DNA of 64,000 nt from Lanius collurio (taxonomy: Eukaryota; Chordata; Aves; Passeriformes; Laniidae): the NCBI GenBank assembly GCA_020086605.1, contig JACBWW010000068.1, positions 324,137 through 388,136 on the forward strand, in the 5' to 3' direction. The position numbers and the translations under genes are program-made. Positions 36,858 through 47,813 of this stretch are shown here, piece by piece (positions within the stretch are counted from its first letter, which is position 1; every line of letters starts with the position of its first letter). The notes under the pieces were generated by a model, which saw only the letters and a program-made list of their open reading frames with translations, was not told the origin of the DNA and ran no database searches.

Positions 36858-36884
36858 GGAATGCCAGGAATGAGCCCAGGAATT
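36858..36884 (+). promoter_or_regulatory. Tandem TEAD-type motif, 3-bp spacer
   Basis: GGAATG at 36858-36863 and 36867-36872 form a direct repeat with a CCA spacer, followed by GGAATT at 36879-36884. Closely spaced direct TEAD motifs are a known cooperative binding arrangement. It lies beside the CCAAT/CRE block of the orphan CpG island. Confidence 0.4.
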
Positions 36885-36919
36885 CGGCTGCGAGCAGGTG
36901 GGGAGCGCCGCCCGCCCCC

Positions 36920-36975
36920 ATTGGCCGCGCGCGCCCTGACGTCAGCCCAATTAGGGTAATTAGGCGCTGACGTCA
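36920..36975. promoter_or_regulatory. Core promoter block: two CREs and two CCAAT boxes
   Basis: The palindromic CRE TGACGTCA occurs at 36937-36944 and 36968-36975, 31 bp apart (about three helical turns). CCAAT lies at 36947-36951 and its inverse ATTGG at 36920-36924. Two perfect CREs with CCAAT boxes in a CpG island is classic CREB/ATF plus NF-Y promoter architecture and is symmetric enough to drive both strands. Which transcript is driven is unknown. Confidence 0.6.
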
Positions 36976-36986
36976 CATCCCCGCAG

Positions 36987-37182
36987 GTAGGGAGAGCGCT
37001 CGGGCCCGGCCCCGCCCCTGGGGAGGGGCTGGAGGGACCCGGAGGAAGAGGAGGGACGAAGGTTCGAGCCCCGGGAGGGCCGGGAACGATGCCGGGGGGA
37101 CAGGAGAGCACGGGCGGTGACAACGCTGCTTCTCTCCCACCCTGCTCTAACCCTAAACCTAAACCTTTTCCTCCCCCCGCAG
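36987..37182 (+). other. Candidate short intron of a plus-strand non-coding transcript
   Basis: CCGCAG|GTAGGG at 36986/36987 is a good 5' splice site. About 196 bases on, CTCTAACCCTAAAC (branch-point-like) and the pyrimidine stretch CCTTTTCCTCCCCCCGCAG end at 37182. The pairing is sequence inference only. A plus-strand transcript would start in or near the CRE block or the assembly gap. Confidence 0.3.
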
Positions 37183-37300
37183 GAAAAACTATAGGCAAAC
37201 AACGCAAACTAAACTACACCTACGGGAAAACAACAACAAAAAAGTCTCTCTCAAGAGGAGAGCACTTTTTAAAGCAGAAATGAGCGTTTCGAATTAAAGC

Positions 37301-40300
37301 ACACTGCCACAGCATCTGCCAAAGCGGCTCAGCAGCCCCAGCCGCACCGAAACACGCACGAGTGATGAGGCGCAAGTGTTTCCGAGCCTGATGTCAGCGG
37401 CTCTGCCCGGCTGGAGGATCGGGCTCACATCCACGCACTCCGCACGCTTTGACGGTCATTGGTGCGAGCAGATCCGGCACTTTGCTTCCTGTTTACTGCT
37501 CGCACTGCGGCGGGCTTTTACAGCATCCCTGCTCCCGACATGACTCACTCGGCCGTCGGAGGAGCTGCCCGCAGCCAGACGTGGGTGCCAGCAAAGCTGA
37601 GCCCCGGCCGTGGCCAGGGCAACGCTGCCCTCCCCGTGGGCAGCAGGGCGGCAGCTCCAAATCCGAGCGCTCGGAGCGGTGCCGTCCCCGCACACCGGGC
37701 TGCTGGAAAAGGATCGCCCCTGCTCTCCCCATCCGAGCAGCAGCACAGCCCCGGCATTCCTTCCCATGGCAGCGTTCATTGCCAGCGTGCCATTTCCAAG
37801 ATCCCGGCAGTTTAGGAGCAAGGCTCGCTCAAGCGCTCTGCCTGCTCTCAGCAATGCTGGCAAACCAAGCTGTGGGGCAGCTTGTGGAAGAGCCGCTGCC
37901 CAGAAGCCAAGCCAAGGCGTTCTGAAGAGCCTGGGAATGCTGTTCCCAGCCATAGGCTTGCAGAAATGAATTCCAGAGCAGGAGAGGATATGGGAAAGTG
38001 CTGCACTGCCTTTCTGGTGTCCGCACTGAACATCAGCCGTCACCAAACAGGTCCCAGAGTGCTGCATTTTATCCTCACAGGGATCTGGGGTTGCCTCAGG
38101 CGGCTCTTGGAGCGCATTGCAAAGGGAAAGAAAGACAACAAATCAACCCGAGCCCCACCAAGAGCTTTAGGATGGCGGATTTGTGGTGGAACCCAAAAAA
38201 AGATCAGGGCAGCAGAAATAGAGGGTGTTTCCATGGAATTCTGCTCATGGCATTTCTCCTGTCTGGCTCCTCCTCCCTCAGTGTGATAATAAATGCACGG
38301 GCATAGAAAGGGAACCACAATTGTCTGTGTTTGCTCAAGGAAAAGAAGCACCAGGGCACAGCAGGGTTTATTTTAGACGCTGAAACTGGGATTTCTCCAT
38401 GAAATGGTGGAGGGAGCCCAGCTCCCACACGGAGCCAGAGGTGCAGCCGAAGCAGCAGCCCCGCCAGGCAGTGTGGGAGGTGCGGGGCAGGGAACGGCCG
38501 GGGATGAACCCACACACCCTGCACTTGGATTCCTTGAAAGATCCAGAGCCCATGAAGGCTCTGCACTGTCCAGTTCCCATTTACAAGTCCATCAAAATCA
38601 TGCAAGAATAGCTGACACTGAAATATTTTCATATCCTTGCAAGGACAGGTCATGAGATCTCCAGGCCACCAAAAGCTAGCCAAAAAGCACATTCCAAACC
38701 TAAATTAAATCCAGATTTCGCCTCCATACACTCAGTACATCAAATAGGAACACTTCAGTTGATAAGAAAAATTAAATGCATGCAGTGTCAGAACAGCCAT
38801 GAACATAATTTCATCCACATTGCAAAACCTTCATCTATGACACCTGTAACAATATAAGGTATTATTTATATATACTTTTTAAATTGACATTGTATTAGTA
38901 GACTACTGGAGATTATTTTCATTACCAGCAAGCAAGAAGAGGAGTTTGATGATCTAATATTTGGGGAAAAAAAGTAGTCAAAATAGTAATATAAAACTTG
39001 TTTGAGAAAACAAGATACTGGACAAGAAAAATACCTTGAAATATGGAAACAAAACCACAGGCACTGAGAAAAGATCTGAACTAGACACTGGTACATATCA
39101 CAAGAATTAATTACTGCAGACTAATTACAAGGGTTTTTAATATGTATCTCTGAGAAAAAAGTCTGCCACTCCTGTTTATAACTGCTGGAGGGAAGAGGTG
39201 GGAAGGGTTTCTTTGTTTAAACAGACAGAGCTCCTGGGATGAGGAGGAGGCTTGAGAAAGGCGAGGTCAAAACAGCTTTGGATCCTTTGGAGCTGCTGTT
39301 ACAGCTCCCAGCACAAGTTTTAGACCAGGATATTTATTAAACATCTCAGGAGCCTGAGGAACATCAGCTGGCTGAGAACAGTGACCCCGTGTGTCCCCTG
39401 CAGACAGACTTCCCACTGCAGCGAGGTGTCAACATCTGCAAAAACCAAAAACATAAATGCAAGTTGTCAAAAGTTGGAAATCCTGGAAAACAAATCTTAA
39501 CACAGCATCAGAAAGCCTTGTTGGAGCTGCTGAACTCAACCCATGCTGCTCACCAGGCAAATTCACAGATGAGGAGGCAGCCCCAGTGTTGGGTGATGAG
39601 CTGCATTTTGTTTTGCTCAGGTGTTAAGATTTGTTTTCATTTAGCACAAACTTTCTAACCCAATGGCATCAAAGGCACTTTGCTGACTCAGACACCAGCA
39701 AAAGTTTATTCTGCTGAAACCCCAAAACTGACCAAGATAGCTGAGGGTTTGTAGGTGAACTCAGACAAAAGCAGTGCTTCAGCAGCCAGGTAAGGCACCC
39801 AAGGCAGGATGCAAATCCTGGGCCCCACTGCAGCTGCCAATCCTGTTCCAAATGGATGTTAAGCACCAAAAATTAAGCCCATTCTCCACACAGTGTGGCC
39901 AATGCAAGAGAAGGTTTAACCCCTGCAAGAGGGAGCTGGGACTGTGGCTGGCCATGCAGCTGCCTCAGGACAATGTTTAAGACTTTTCTTGGGGTTTTTT
40001 TCAGTATAGAGGTGGGAAAGGTCCTGAAACCAGAGGGGAAACCCCATATTCTAGCAAATGCAGTTGCAGTCTGCAGGGAGACCCCATGGCCTAGTCCTAC
40101 AGACCCCACTCAACCATGAATCCTGTAATTACTATTGAAATGAAGCCTGGCATCTATTCCATGACCAACCCAGAAAATAAAGCATTCCCACTATAATAAG
40201 AGTTTCTCACTGCCATCCCATTTTGTTTTTTCAAACAGCAACAATACAGATGCTTATTTTCCAGCAGCCAGGAATGCCTGAAGTTCCCTGGAGTCTGCAG

Positions 40301-41559
40301 AGAAGCCCAGTGTGTACCAAACTCTGCATAAAATGATGAAATTGGTGCCAATAGCCAACACCTTTCTCAGAGCTATCCCAAACCCCATTATCTGTCACAG
40401 GTTTAATAAGGCATGGCAGTGCTTTGCCACCTCTGTCAGTCCAATTACAATGCATGCTTCCATCTATCCACACCTTCTTTAAATAAAACTGCTTAATTTT
40501 ACACCAAATGCCAGCAGCTTTTAAAATCAATCTCAAGGCACGTTTTATCACACACACATTACCTGGCCTCAGAAGCAAACATCTTTTCAGCAGTGTTAAC
40601 CCTCCTAAACTCTGAATCTAAAAGTCTTCATAGCAAAAATCCATATTCATCTGCACTACAGCTCAAAGCTGCCTTATATAAAATCACATCCAAGATTCAA
40701 AACATACAGGATTTAAATTTTCTTGAAGATAGTTTATTACTTCATTACACCACAATGTGTTAAATTGCAGTAATTCCAGCCAGACAAGTAGATCCAAACT
40801 GTAAGTTGATGGAGATGGTTATTTATTACCTGCTTCAAGACAAAGCTTGCCCTCTTCATAATTGTCTGCCCCATCATCCCAAGGAAGATGAAAAGAGACA
40901 GTGTAATTTCAGTTGGAGCAGGGTCAGAACAGCAGCATAATCTTCAAGCAAACAATGAGATACTTTGAGACTCAAACAGAACCATGAACACCACCAGCTC
41001 TGCTCTTTCAGAACATTTAACCACAGGTACTTGTTGCTTGCTTTGTTCTAGGAAAGATTTCACCCCATGGAGGTTCCCATAAGATGAAGACAGACAAGAT
41101 AGCTGAAAAAAAAAATTAAATACAAAAAGAGTGTCAGATTAACAAATTCAAAGCAACCTTTGGCCACAAGCCACTGGTTTTAATTTGTTAAAGTTTTGTT
41201 AAACAATGATAAAAAGATCACAAATGGTTCACAGCAAAACTCCAAATGGCAAATTTAGTGTAAAGGAAAGGTCAGTAATAGTCAGTGATCCACAGCTAAA
41301 GGTAAATATTCAGGGGAACCTCTTTGTTATGCACGTTTTTCTCACGAGTCAACATCCATATAATAGATTTAACTCCCTATTTGATCTGTATCCTACCTCT
41401 CACACAGGAGCAGATCTACCACAGTCCAAGTGGCATAATTAAAATCATGAACAGGTTGCAGCTCGAGATGCAAAATTATTTTCAGACTTTCCACATTAAT
41501 TCAGGGTAAGCAACATCATTTACATGCATTTGCAGGCTGCAAGAAAAGGTTCTTCAGTG
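37301..41559. other. No gene seen; GC-moderate flank then AT-rich DNA
   Basis: From 37300 to about 38300 GC and CpG stay above background, extending the CpG-island shore, with an AP-1 site TGACTCA at 37541-37547. Several overlapping long frames there on both strands look compositional and none resembles a known protein. From 38300 onward the DNA is unique and AT-rich with no exon recognised. Confidence 0.5.
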
Positions 41560-41842
41560 AGCAGGTCGGGCTCTGCTCCCAGAGAACAGGGACAGGACAA
41601 GGGGAAATGGCCTCAAGCTCCACCAGAGGAGGCTCAGGTTGGACATGAGCAGGAATTTCCCCCTGGAAAGGGTGCTCAGGCATTGGCAGGGGCTGCCCAG
41701 GGAGGGTTGGAGTGCCCATCCCACGGAATTCCTGGATGTGGCACTCAGAGCTCTGGGCTGGGGACGAGGTGGGGATGAGGCACAGCTTGGACTCGGTGGT
41801 GTGGGAGGGCTTTTCCAACCTAAATGATCCTATGATTGTCTA
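41560..41842 (+). mobile_element. CR1-type LINE, 3'-end fragment
   Basis: A sense-strand CR1 3' end: 'aaatggcctcaagctccacc', 'aggctcaggttggacatgag', 'ggaatttccccctggaaagg', then 'gggagggcttttccaaccta' and the terminal AATGATCCTATGATTGTC, a decayed form of the family's ATTCTATGATT terminal repeat. About 280 bp survive. It carries no intact reading frame of the element. Confidence 0.85.
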
Positions 41843-42214
41843 ATGCAAATAGCACACCAATTTTCAATTCTATACTGGGAGGGGAATCCTGCTAAAATTA
41901 GTCAGAGATAAACAAGACAAACAACCGAGGAGACATTCTTTAAACAACAAAATAAAGCAAAATAAACCAGATCTTTACTTTAAAAGCAGCTGTGTGAGTA
42001 CAACCCTCCAATATAATCCCCTGGAAATGCTGTAAGAATTTCAAGTGCAGTGATGCATTTCATCCTCTGCTGTTTTCTGCAGGGAACTCACCTCCAAACT
42101 GCCCAAATGCTGCTGATTCACTCTGCTCCTTGGCTCCAGGGATGCAGGGACAGAGGGAACGAGCACAAGCTCCCCACCTGTGACCCAACACCAGACTTGG
42201 GAGGCAACGAGGGG

Positions 42215-42453
42215 AAAGAAAAAGAGAGAAGAAAAAAAAAAAGAGATTGTCTAGAAGTTCTTGTGCAACAGAATAGGATAGAAAAAGAGAAAAGGAAAAA
42301 AAAAAAAGATTGTCTAGAAGTTCTTGTGCAACAGAATAGGATAGAAAAAGAGAAAAGAAAAAAAAAAGAGATTGTCTAGAAGTTCTTGTGCAACAGAACA
42401 GGATAGAAAAAGAGAAAAGAAAAAAAAGAGATTGTCTAGAAGTTCTTGTGCAA
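42215..42453 (+). repeat. Minisatellite, ~62-bp unit, about 4 copies
   Basis: The block gattgtctagaagttcttgt starts at 42245, 42308, 42370 and 42430 (spacings 63, 62, 60), each preceded by an A/G-rich gaaaaagagaaaagaaaaaa segment. Core copies are near identical and length varies only in the poly(A) part. It generates repeated-motif open frames on both strands that are artefacts of the array. Confidence 0.92.
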
Positions 42454-43588
42454 ATCACTTGGTTTTACAGAGCTTTGCCCCAGGCTGTAAAGCCAAAGCA
42501 TCCTGAGGCAGGCACTGCTGGTGTCAGCCCAGCCCCTCTCCTGCAGCACCTCTTCAAGCAGCCCAGGAAGGCACAAACTTCTTGGCTCTGGCTCTTGTAC
42601 AGGGGGGAGCCAGACATTTCACCACTGCTGGGAGCAAGACAACTCGAGGGTGGCAATATTAACAGAGAAAACCAAAACCACAAACAAAACCAAAAAAAAA
42701 AATCCCACTGAATGCTCCCCTTTCATGCTTCACTATGAATTTTAAAATAGGAGGTTTGGAGAAACTTTGGCAGGAGGCAGAGATTAAGCAAATAATCACT
42801 GTGTGGGAACACAACCTTTTAAATTTACCACGTGCACCACGGAGCTAAAGAGGTCCCATGTAGAGAAGGAATACAAATTAATTCAATAATGAGATGTTTT
42901 ACTATTTATTTGGCTTATTTAATTGAGATGGGGAGGTATCCTAAATATCAGGTTCAAGGCTTTCAGAGGCCTCACAGTACAAGAAAGGGAAGTGAAGGAA
43001 CAAAAACACAGAGTGTTATGATCACTTTTTGGTTTGCTTTGCTTTGAAAGTCAGCTCCTTGTGGCTGCAAGTTCCTAAAAATCAAATTTATTCAAATTTA
43101 AACCCAGGAAGAACGTTCTATACCCACCACACTTGCATAGATTTTCAGTCAGATCAGAGTGTTGTCTTTGCAGCTGCAAGACCTCCCATTTCTCAGGAAA
43201 AAAATAAAGTATAATCATGCAAATAGTCCCTACCACAACTGGAAAGGATTTGGCAGAATGCCAGATTTCGAAGGCAAAAATGACATGGAAGTTCTTAAAC
43301 TAAAGATATAACTAAAATATTTGGAGTTTGGAAGAATTATTTCAGAATGTACACTCTGAAGCTTCCTGTTCATGTATTAAAAACTTAATCCACTTCTAAA
43401 CATTTCTGATTGAACCAGGCTGAGTGAGAGGTTAAACCACACAGGAGAAAAGTGATTACTGCCTCTCCCTGGGCACTCATTGAGTCCAGCATCAGTTAGA
43501 AACAGTGGTGGAGATTTTTATCTAGGAAAACAGGTAAATAAGGTCACTGCAAAACTTTATGAAACCACAGTACCAAAAGTGACAGAGC

Positions 43589-43659
43589 AGCTGTGGGCTC
43601 AAACAAAAAGCAGAGCAGAAAATAGCTGTGGGCTCAAACAAAAAGCAGAAAATAGCTGT
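43589..43659 (+). repeat. 35-bp tandem duplication
   Basis: agctgtgggctcaaacaaaa... occurs at 43589-43613 and again at 43624-43648, followed by a partial third agctgt. Confidence 0.8.
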
Positions 43660-46056
43660 AGAGGTTATGTCTCTTCTGCTGCAGTAGGCAATACAAAGAA
43701 AATTCATTTTCTACCCAGACTGTATGGCCAGCAGAGTGCCTTGGAAAATGAAGAATACTTTGTCCTCTCTCAACACCTTACCCATGAAAAGCTATCAGAC
43801 ACACACTGACCTGATATTCTGACCTTCAAAGCATATTTCAACTTCAATTCTATTTTTAAAATAATTGCTGGGAAAAGGCATGAGTCACAACACTGCTTGG
43901 ATCCCCCTGCACTGGACACTCACCAAGGCTGTGTTTATTCTGAAGTTTCCCAAGTCAGAACAGGCTCTTTTATTACCACCTCAATGTAAGAACAAGGCTC
44001 TCTCCCTCAGCCACCCAGGAATCCTGGCCTCTCTATGCATCCTGCCCTTCCCAATCCTGGCACAGATGTGTGTTGCAAACCCCAGGAAGCTCTGGGATAC
44101 TGCAAAGGATTTCCACCAGAAGGGGATCCCACTTGCTCAGCTGTCTGCTACCCATGGGCACCTTTGTTATGCTCAGGTTGCATCGTTTACTCCAATCTGC
44201 TGCCAGTGAAGGTCAACAAAATGCCAAGAGAAACCTCAGGGAAGCACAGGTGAGAAATACAGGCTGTGAACTTAGAGATACAGGTGGAATTTGCAGGGTC
44301 CCACAGCCAGGCACTTGGAGAAACTCCCTGCTCCAACCCTTGGAAAAAGGGGAAATGATGAGGAACACATCACACATGAGCTGATGGAGGTCAGCAGCCT
44401 GTGTGGCTCAGCTTTGTGCCCTCCCCAAACCCAGTTTAGGAGCAGCCAAATGGTTATGTATCCAGTCAAATTCTGATTTCTCCTTCTTCCTGTGTCATCC
44501 AGTTCATCCCCCCTGGAGCCTGAGGCTGTCACACACCCCACCAGCACTGTGGATGTCAGAGGCAGCGAGGCCCATGGTGCTGACTCACCTACACCAACTC
44601 TCAGGAGTTTGATTGGGTCCAGGCTCTTCATTACAAAGAAGCCTTTTAAGACATCAGAAATAAATCATCTGCCTGGTTGCCTTTAATGAAAGCTCTGTTA
44701 CACAGGAAAAAGGGGGAGGGAGCATGAAACAATATCCATGGTGGAACAGCCAAGCCAGAAAAGAAGGATGTCTGAAGAACAGAATGAAAGTCTTGAGAAT
44801 TAACTCAAGAAGAGAAACAATAAAGCAGCATGGAAATGGAGCAGGAAGGTATAAACAGGAAAGTTACAAATGGAATGAAAGGCTAAAGTGACTTTTTTTG
44901 TTGTGAAAGAACAAACACACCTCATTAGGACAAAGAGTCAGTAACATATTCCCATGTACCAACTTCCCGTGCAAGGATCCCTGGTTATTTTAGTGGATTA
45001 CAGCTGTATGACCAGAAGAAATCATTTCCACATACTGGTGGGGAACTTCAAAAGCAGCTAACAAGGCTGAAATCAATCTCTCTTCTCTTAAAAGTTTTAC
45101 ATAGCAAAGCCCTGTAACAACTGCCCCGAGTATTCTCTTAACAATTGCGAGAAGTTCAGAGCAAGCTGCTCAGGGCTATGATTCATTCGTGGCTCTCTGC
45201 CAGAAAAATAAATACATTCAAGACCAGTGGCCCCAAGGGGAAAGGTAGGCCACTCTTTAAAAAGCACAAGATAAATGATTTACAGAGCAGAATCCAGTTT
45301 TCAGCCTATGTGGATGAGGAGGAAGGACTTTTTTACGTCTCCCAAAGACTTAGTGCACAGACTTGGATCCTGGCAGTGCATCAACACATGGGGGAACTGG
45401 GAACTGTTGAGCTGGGATTTGCAAAACTCACTCCAAAGAGCAAGAAATGACCCCATATCCTGCTGTACACAGAGTTCTAAAGGCAAATCAAGACCTGCAG
45501 TGGGTCTCCAGCAACACAGGACAAACACAGCCGGCTCAGGTTACAGGGAAGTGCTGTAAAGTCACACCTGAGCAGGGACAGAGGGAGCCTCTGGCACAGT
45601 GACAGTGACAAACAGCTCAGAGGTGGGCAGGGCCTGACACCAAACGGCCTCTGCTGCACATAACAATGGTTCATTAGCTGCTAAACAGCAAGCAGTACTT
45701 ATTTATTTTATTTTCCCAGCAAGCGAGGTGCAGGATGGACACTGGTGTTTCACTGTGGGAGGGAGGCCAGATATTCCCACAGCAGACTGATTTGTCACTG
45801 CCCTCTCACGTTCTTTCATCCAGGAGGTCAGGGCTCCATCCTGAATCTGTTCATCTGTCCAAGAGCTCTGCATCTCTCAGGGTCTGTTTGCCCCACTGGG
45901 ATCAGTGTTTTCTGTCCCTAACCTTCCCCCTGAGCACACCTGAGCAAGTCAACACCAGATTACAGATTGCTTCTTATAAAGCTTGTGCTGAAAGGCAAAA
46001 AGTGCTGTGGCCACCCCAAGTCCTCACTACCCACCTTACAACTATGAATTAAAGAC

Positions 46057-46073
46057 TTCTAGATTATCTAGAA
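46057..46073. repeat. 17-bp palindrome
   Basis: TTCTAGAT and ATCTAGAA flank a single T. It is a short, isolated palindrome and probably chance. Confidence 0.4.
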
Positions 46074-47706
46074 AGGAACCTCTCCATGCTAACAAAAAAA
46101 AATCCAGCCAAACCCCAAGGCTGAGTTTATTTAAGTGGCTTCAATTCCCTGCTTCCATTTTTTATACTACAAACTTTTCAAATTGGGGATTTTGGTCTCT
46201 CACTAATCGGGACAGAGAATGCCAGGGCCATAAAAACATCCTTTGTCCCCATAAAAAGTTTAGGCAGCCTTGTGCCATCAGCAAAAGGGCATTTGAGGGG
46301 ATTTGTTTTACACTTTCTATCACCAATGGATAATGCAAAGTGTTAGGAATCTGCCTCTGACCTTAAAAAGTTTCACTGTGATTTATTTCCTACTTCCCAG
46401 TAATTATTTCCTGAGTCTGGATTAAAACTTCAAACTCAAATATTTTAAAATAGTCAATATTTAAAGTTTCCCTGTGATTAAAGTGAGCCTGCATGAGTCA
46501 TATTACATACAACAGTGGATTTTATATTGTCTTTCTTAAATTTATGCTCTAAACTTCTCCCTGGAAACAATTATCAGACTACTTCATTGAAATAATTTAT
46601 TTTTTAAAGTGAGATCACTAAATCAAATATAGCTTGAGAGATGGCCCTGATGATCACATAATACACAAGAAAAAACCCAAACATGCTAATCAGGAAAGAT
46701 AAATTTTATTTCCATTTTTACCATTATTTTTATCATTGACATTCTAATAAGTAAAATGAAATATTTGCTGAATTTATTTCTATTAAGAAAAAATTCCCAA
46801 ATTAGCAAACTCACCTGAGTGTGAAAAATATTCTCTTTACAAAAGATCCTCCCAAATTATTGCACCAGACATGGATACTGCCAGTAATGCCCATTCTCTC
46901 ATGCCAGGATTAATGTAACAAATCAGGTAAAACTCCAGTTTTCTTTAGCTTAGCTAATTTAAAGGGAGTACAAATTTCATCTTTGTTGGCAGTATTTTCA
47001 GGGGAAAAAACATCATCAAAGAATTAAAAAAATATAAAAAAAAAATATATCCTTTTGTTCATAATATTCCCAATTTTCCAGTGTTTGGATAGAATCTTCT
47101 GCTTCTATCCTTATTTATTAATATTATTAAATATCCTCCTTAAAGGACCTGACAGCAGCCAAGCTGCTCGTTTCCCTCTCCCACACTGTGGCAGTTTTTG
47201 GATTCAGGATGTGACACACCTGAGAAATAATTTCCCCTTCCCAAGGTCTGCCCTGCAGCAGCACCCAGGGAACATCCTCAGAGGAATTCTAAGGATGAAC
47301 CTGGCAGTGCAGGAATGTTCCACACCTCCTTCAAACTCCAGGGATTCCCCAGTCCTGTAAATCCCTGAAAGGTCTAAATTTGGGACATTGATTAGTTTGA
47401 GAGAGGCTCTGAGGGTATTTTGGGAAGTAAAGCTAACAACACAAAGAAAATGAGTGACTTTGGGTTTTAATCCATCTGTACAATTAATCTTTTTTACTTA
47501 AGAGTTTTTCAAAATTCAAGCTCTAATATACAGGAAAGCTAATTTCAGTATTTACAGAGTATAATTCCTTTGCCCTATTGCCAACAGATTTCCCATTAAA
47601 AAGGAAAACAGGGCATTTAAATCATCAGAACAGACTTCTTAAATACACTGTAATCTTCTCAAGTATGCAAAGTCACATCTGCAAAACATTTAGAGAAAAA
47701 GTACCA

Positions 47707-47712
47707 TTTATT
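47707..47712 (-). terminator. TAMM41: Candidate TAMM41 polyadenylation signal AATAAA
   Basis: On the minus strand AATAAA lies about 25 bases after the TGA stop of TAMM41, followed by a T-rich TACTTTTTCTC stretch. If used, the 3' UTR would be only about 50 bases. Other AATAAA words lie further downstream (for example near 47115), so a longer UTR is possible. Confidence 0.4.
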
Positions 47713-47736
47713 TACCCATACACAGTATGTAAAGAC

Positions 47737-47813
47737 TCAAGATGGCTTCTTTAACCCTCCCTTTGTCATCTTATATAATTTCTTCATACTGTAAGTTACA
47801 GATTTCTTTGCCC
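47737..47813 (-). CDS. TAMM41: TAMM41 exon 8 (terminal, residues 313-337)
   Basis: A small last exon, too short for ordinary ORF listing, found by following the TAMM41 frame. The acceptor is a long T/C tract ending TTTTTAG at 47814. The exon completes the split Gly codon and encodes AKKSVTYSMKKLYKMTKGG, then five residues and TGA (47739-47737). This lysine-rich tail aligns with the KKSVIYSS...KMWKGW tail of mammalian TAMM41, with divergence at its end. Confidence 0.88.

Larger units (their letters stand above)
36140..37300. promoter_or_regulatory. Orphan CpG island, probable divergent promoter, gene not identified
   Basis: A strongly CpG-rich island about 29 kb upstream of the VGLL4 exon and 11 kb beyond the TAMM41 stop codon. 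On the right of an assembly gap it carries two perfect CREs, forward and inverted CCAAT boxes, GC boxes (about 37005-37020) and tandem GGAATG motifs. Splice-site candidates exist on both strands. Minus strand: GGAG|GTGAA with the exon ending at 36227. Plus strand: CGCAG|GTAGGG after 36986 and a strong acceptor CCTCCCCCCGCAG ending at 37182. Two hypotheses fit: a non-coding first exon of VGLL4 on the minus strand, or a lncRNA on the plus strand, possibly both. No protein-coding match was found. Confidence 0.6.
41843..47736. other. No coding exon seen; DNA downstream of TAMM41
   Basis: Contains the minisatellite at 42215-42453, the 35-bp repeat at 43589-43659 and otherwise unique DNA. The part nearest 47736 holds the TAMM41 3' untranslated region, whose end is not certain. 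No protein resemblance was seen. Confidence 0.55.

Noticed and set aside
37146..37166. Telomere-like CCCTAAACCTAAACC
   Set aside because: Fewer than two exact CCCTAA units; better explained as branch-point/pyrimidine context of a possible intron or chance.
36137..37207. Long minus- and plus-strand open frames (up to 356 codons) across the CpG island
   Set aside because: They run through 375 undetermined bases and are Pro/Gly/Arg/Ala-rich, the expected result of CpG-rich DNA lacking stop codons. No family resemblance.
37449..38067. Overlapping 118-203-codon frames on both strands beside the CpG island
   Set aside because: Composition-driven, mutually overlapping, no recognisable domain and no splice-site pattern supporting coding exons.
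42050..42458. Repeat-containing open frames on both strands, and a superficial CRISPR-like layout
   Set aside because: The unit is a tandem minisatellite with A/G simple-sequence spacers in a vertebrate genome; frames arise because unit lengths are near multiples of three.
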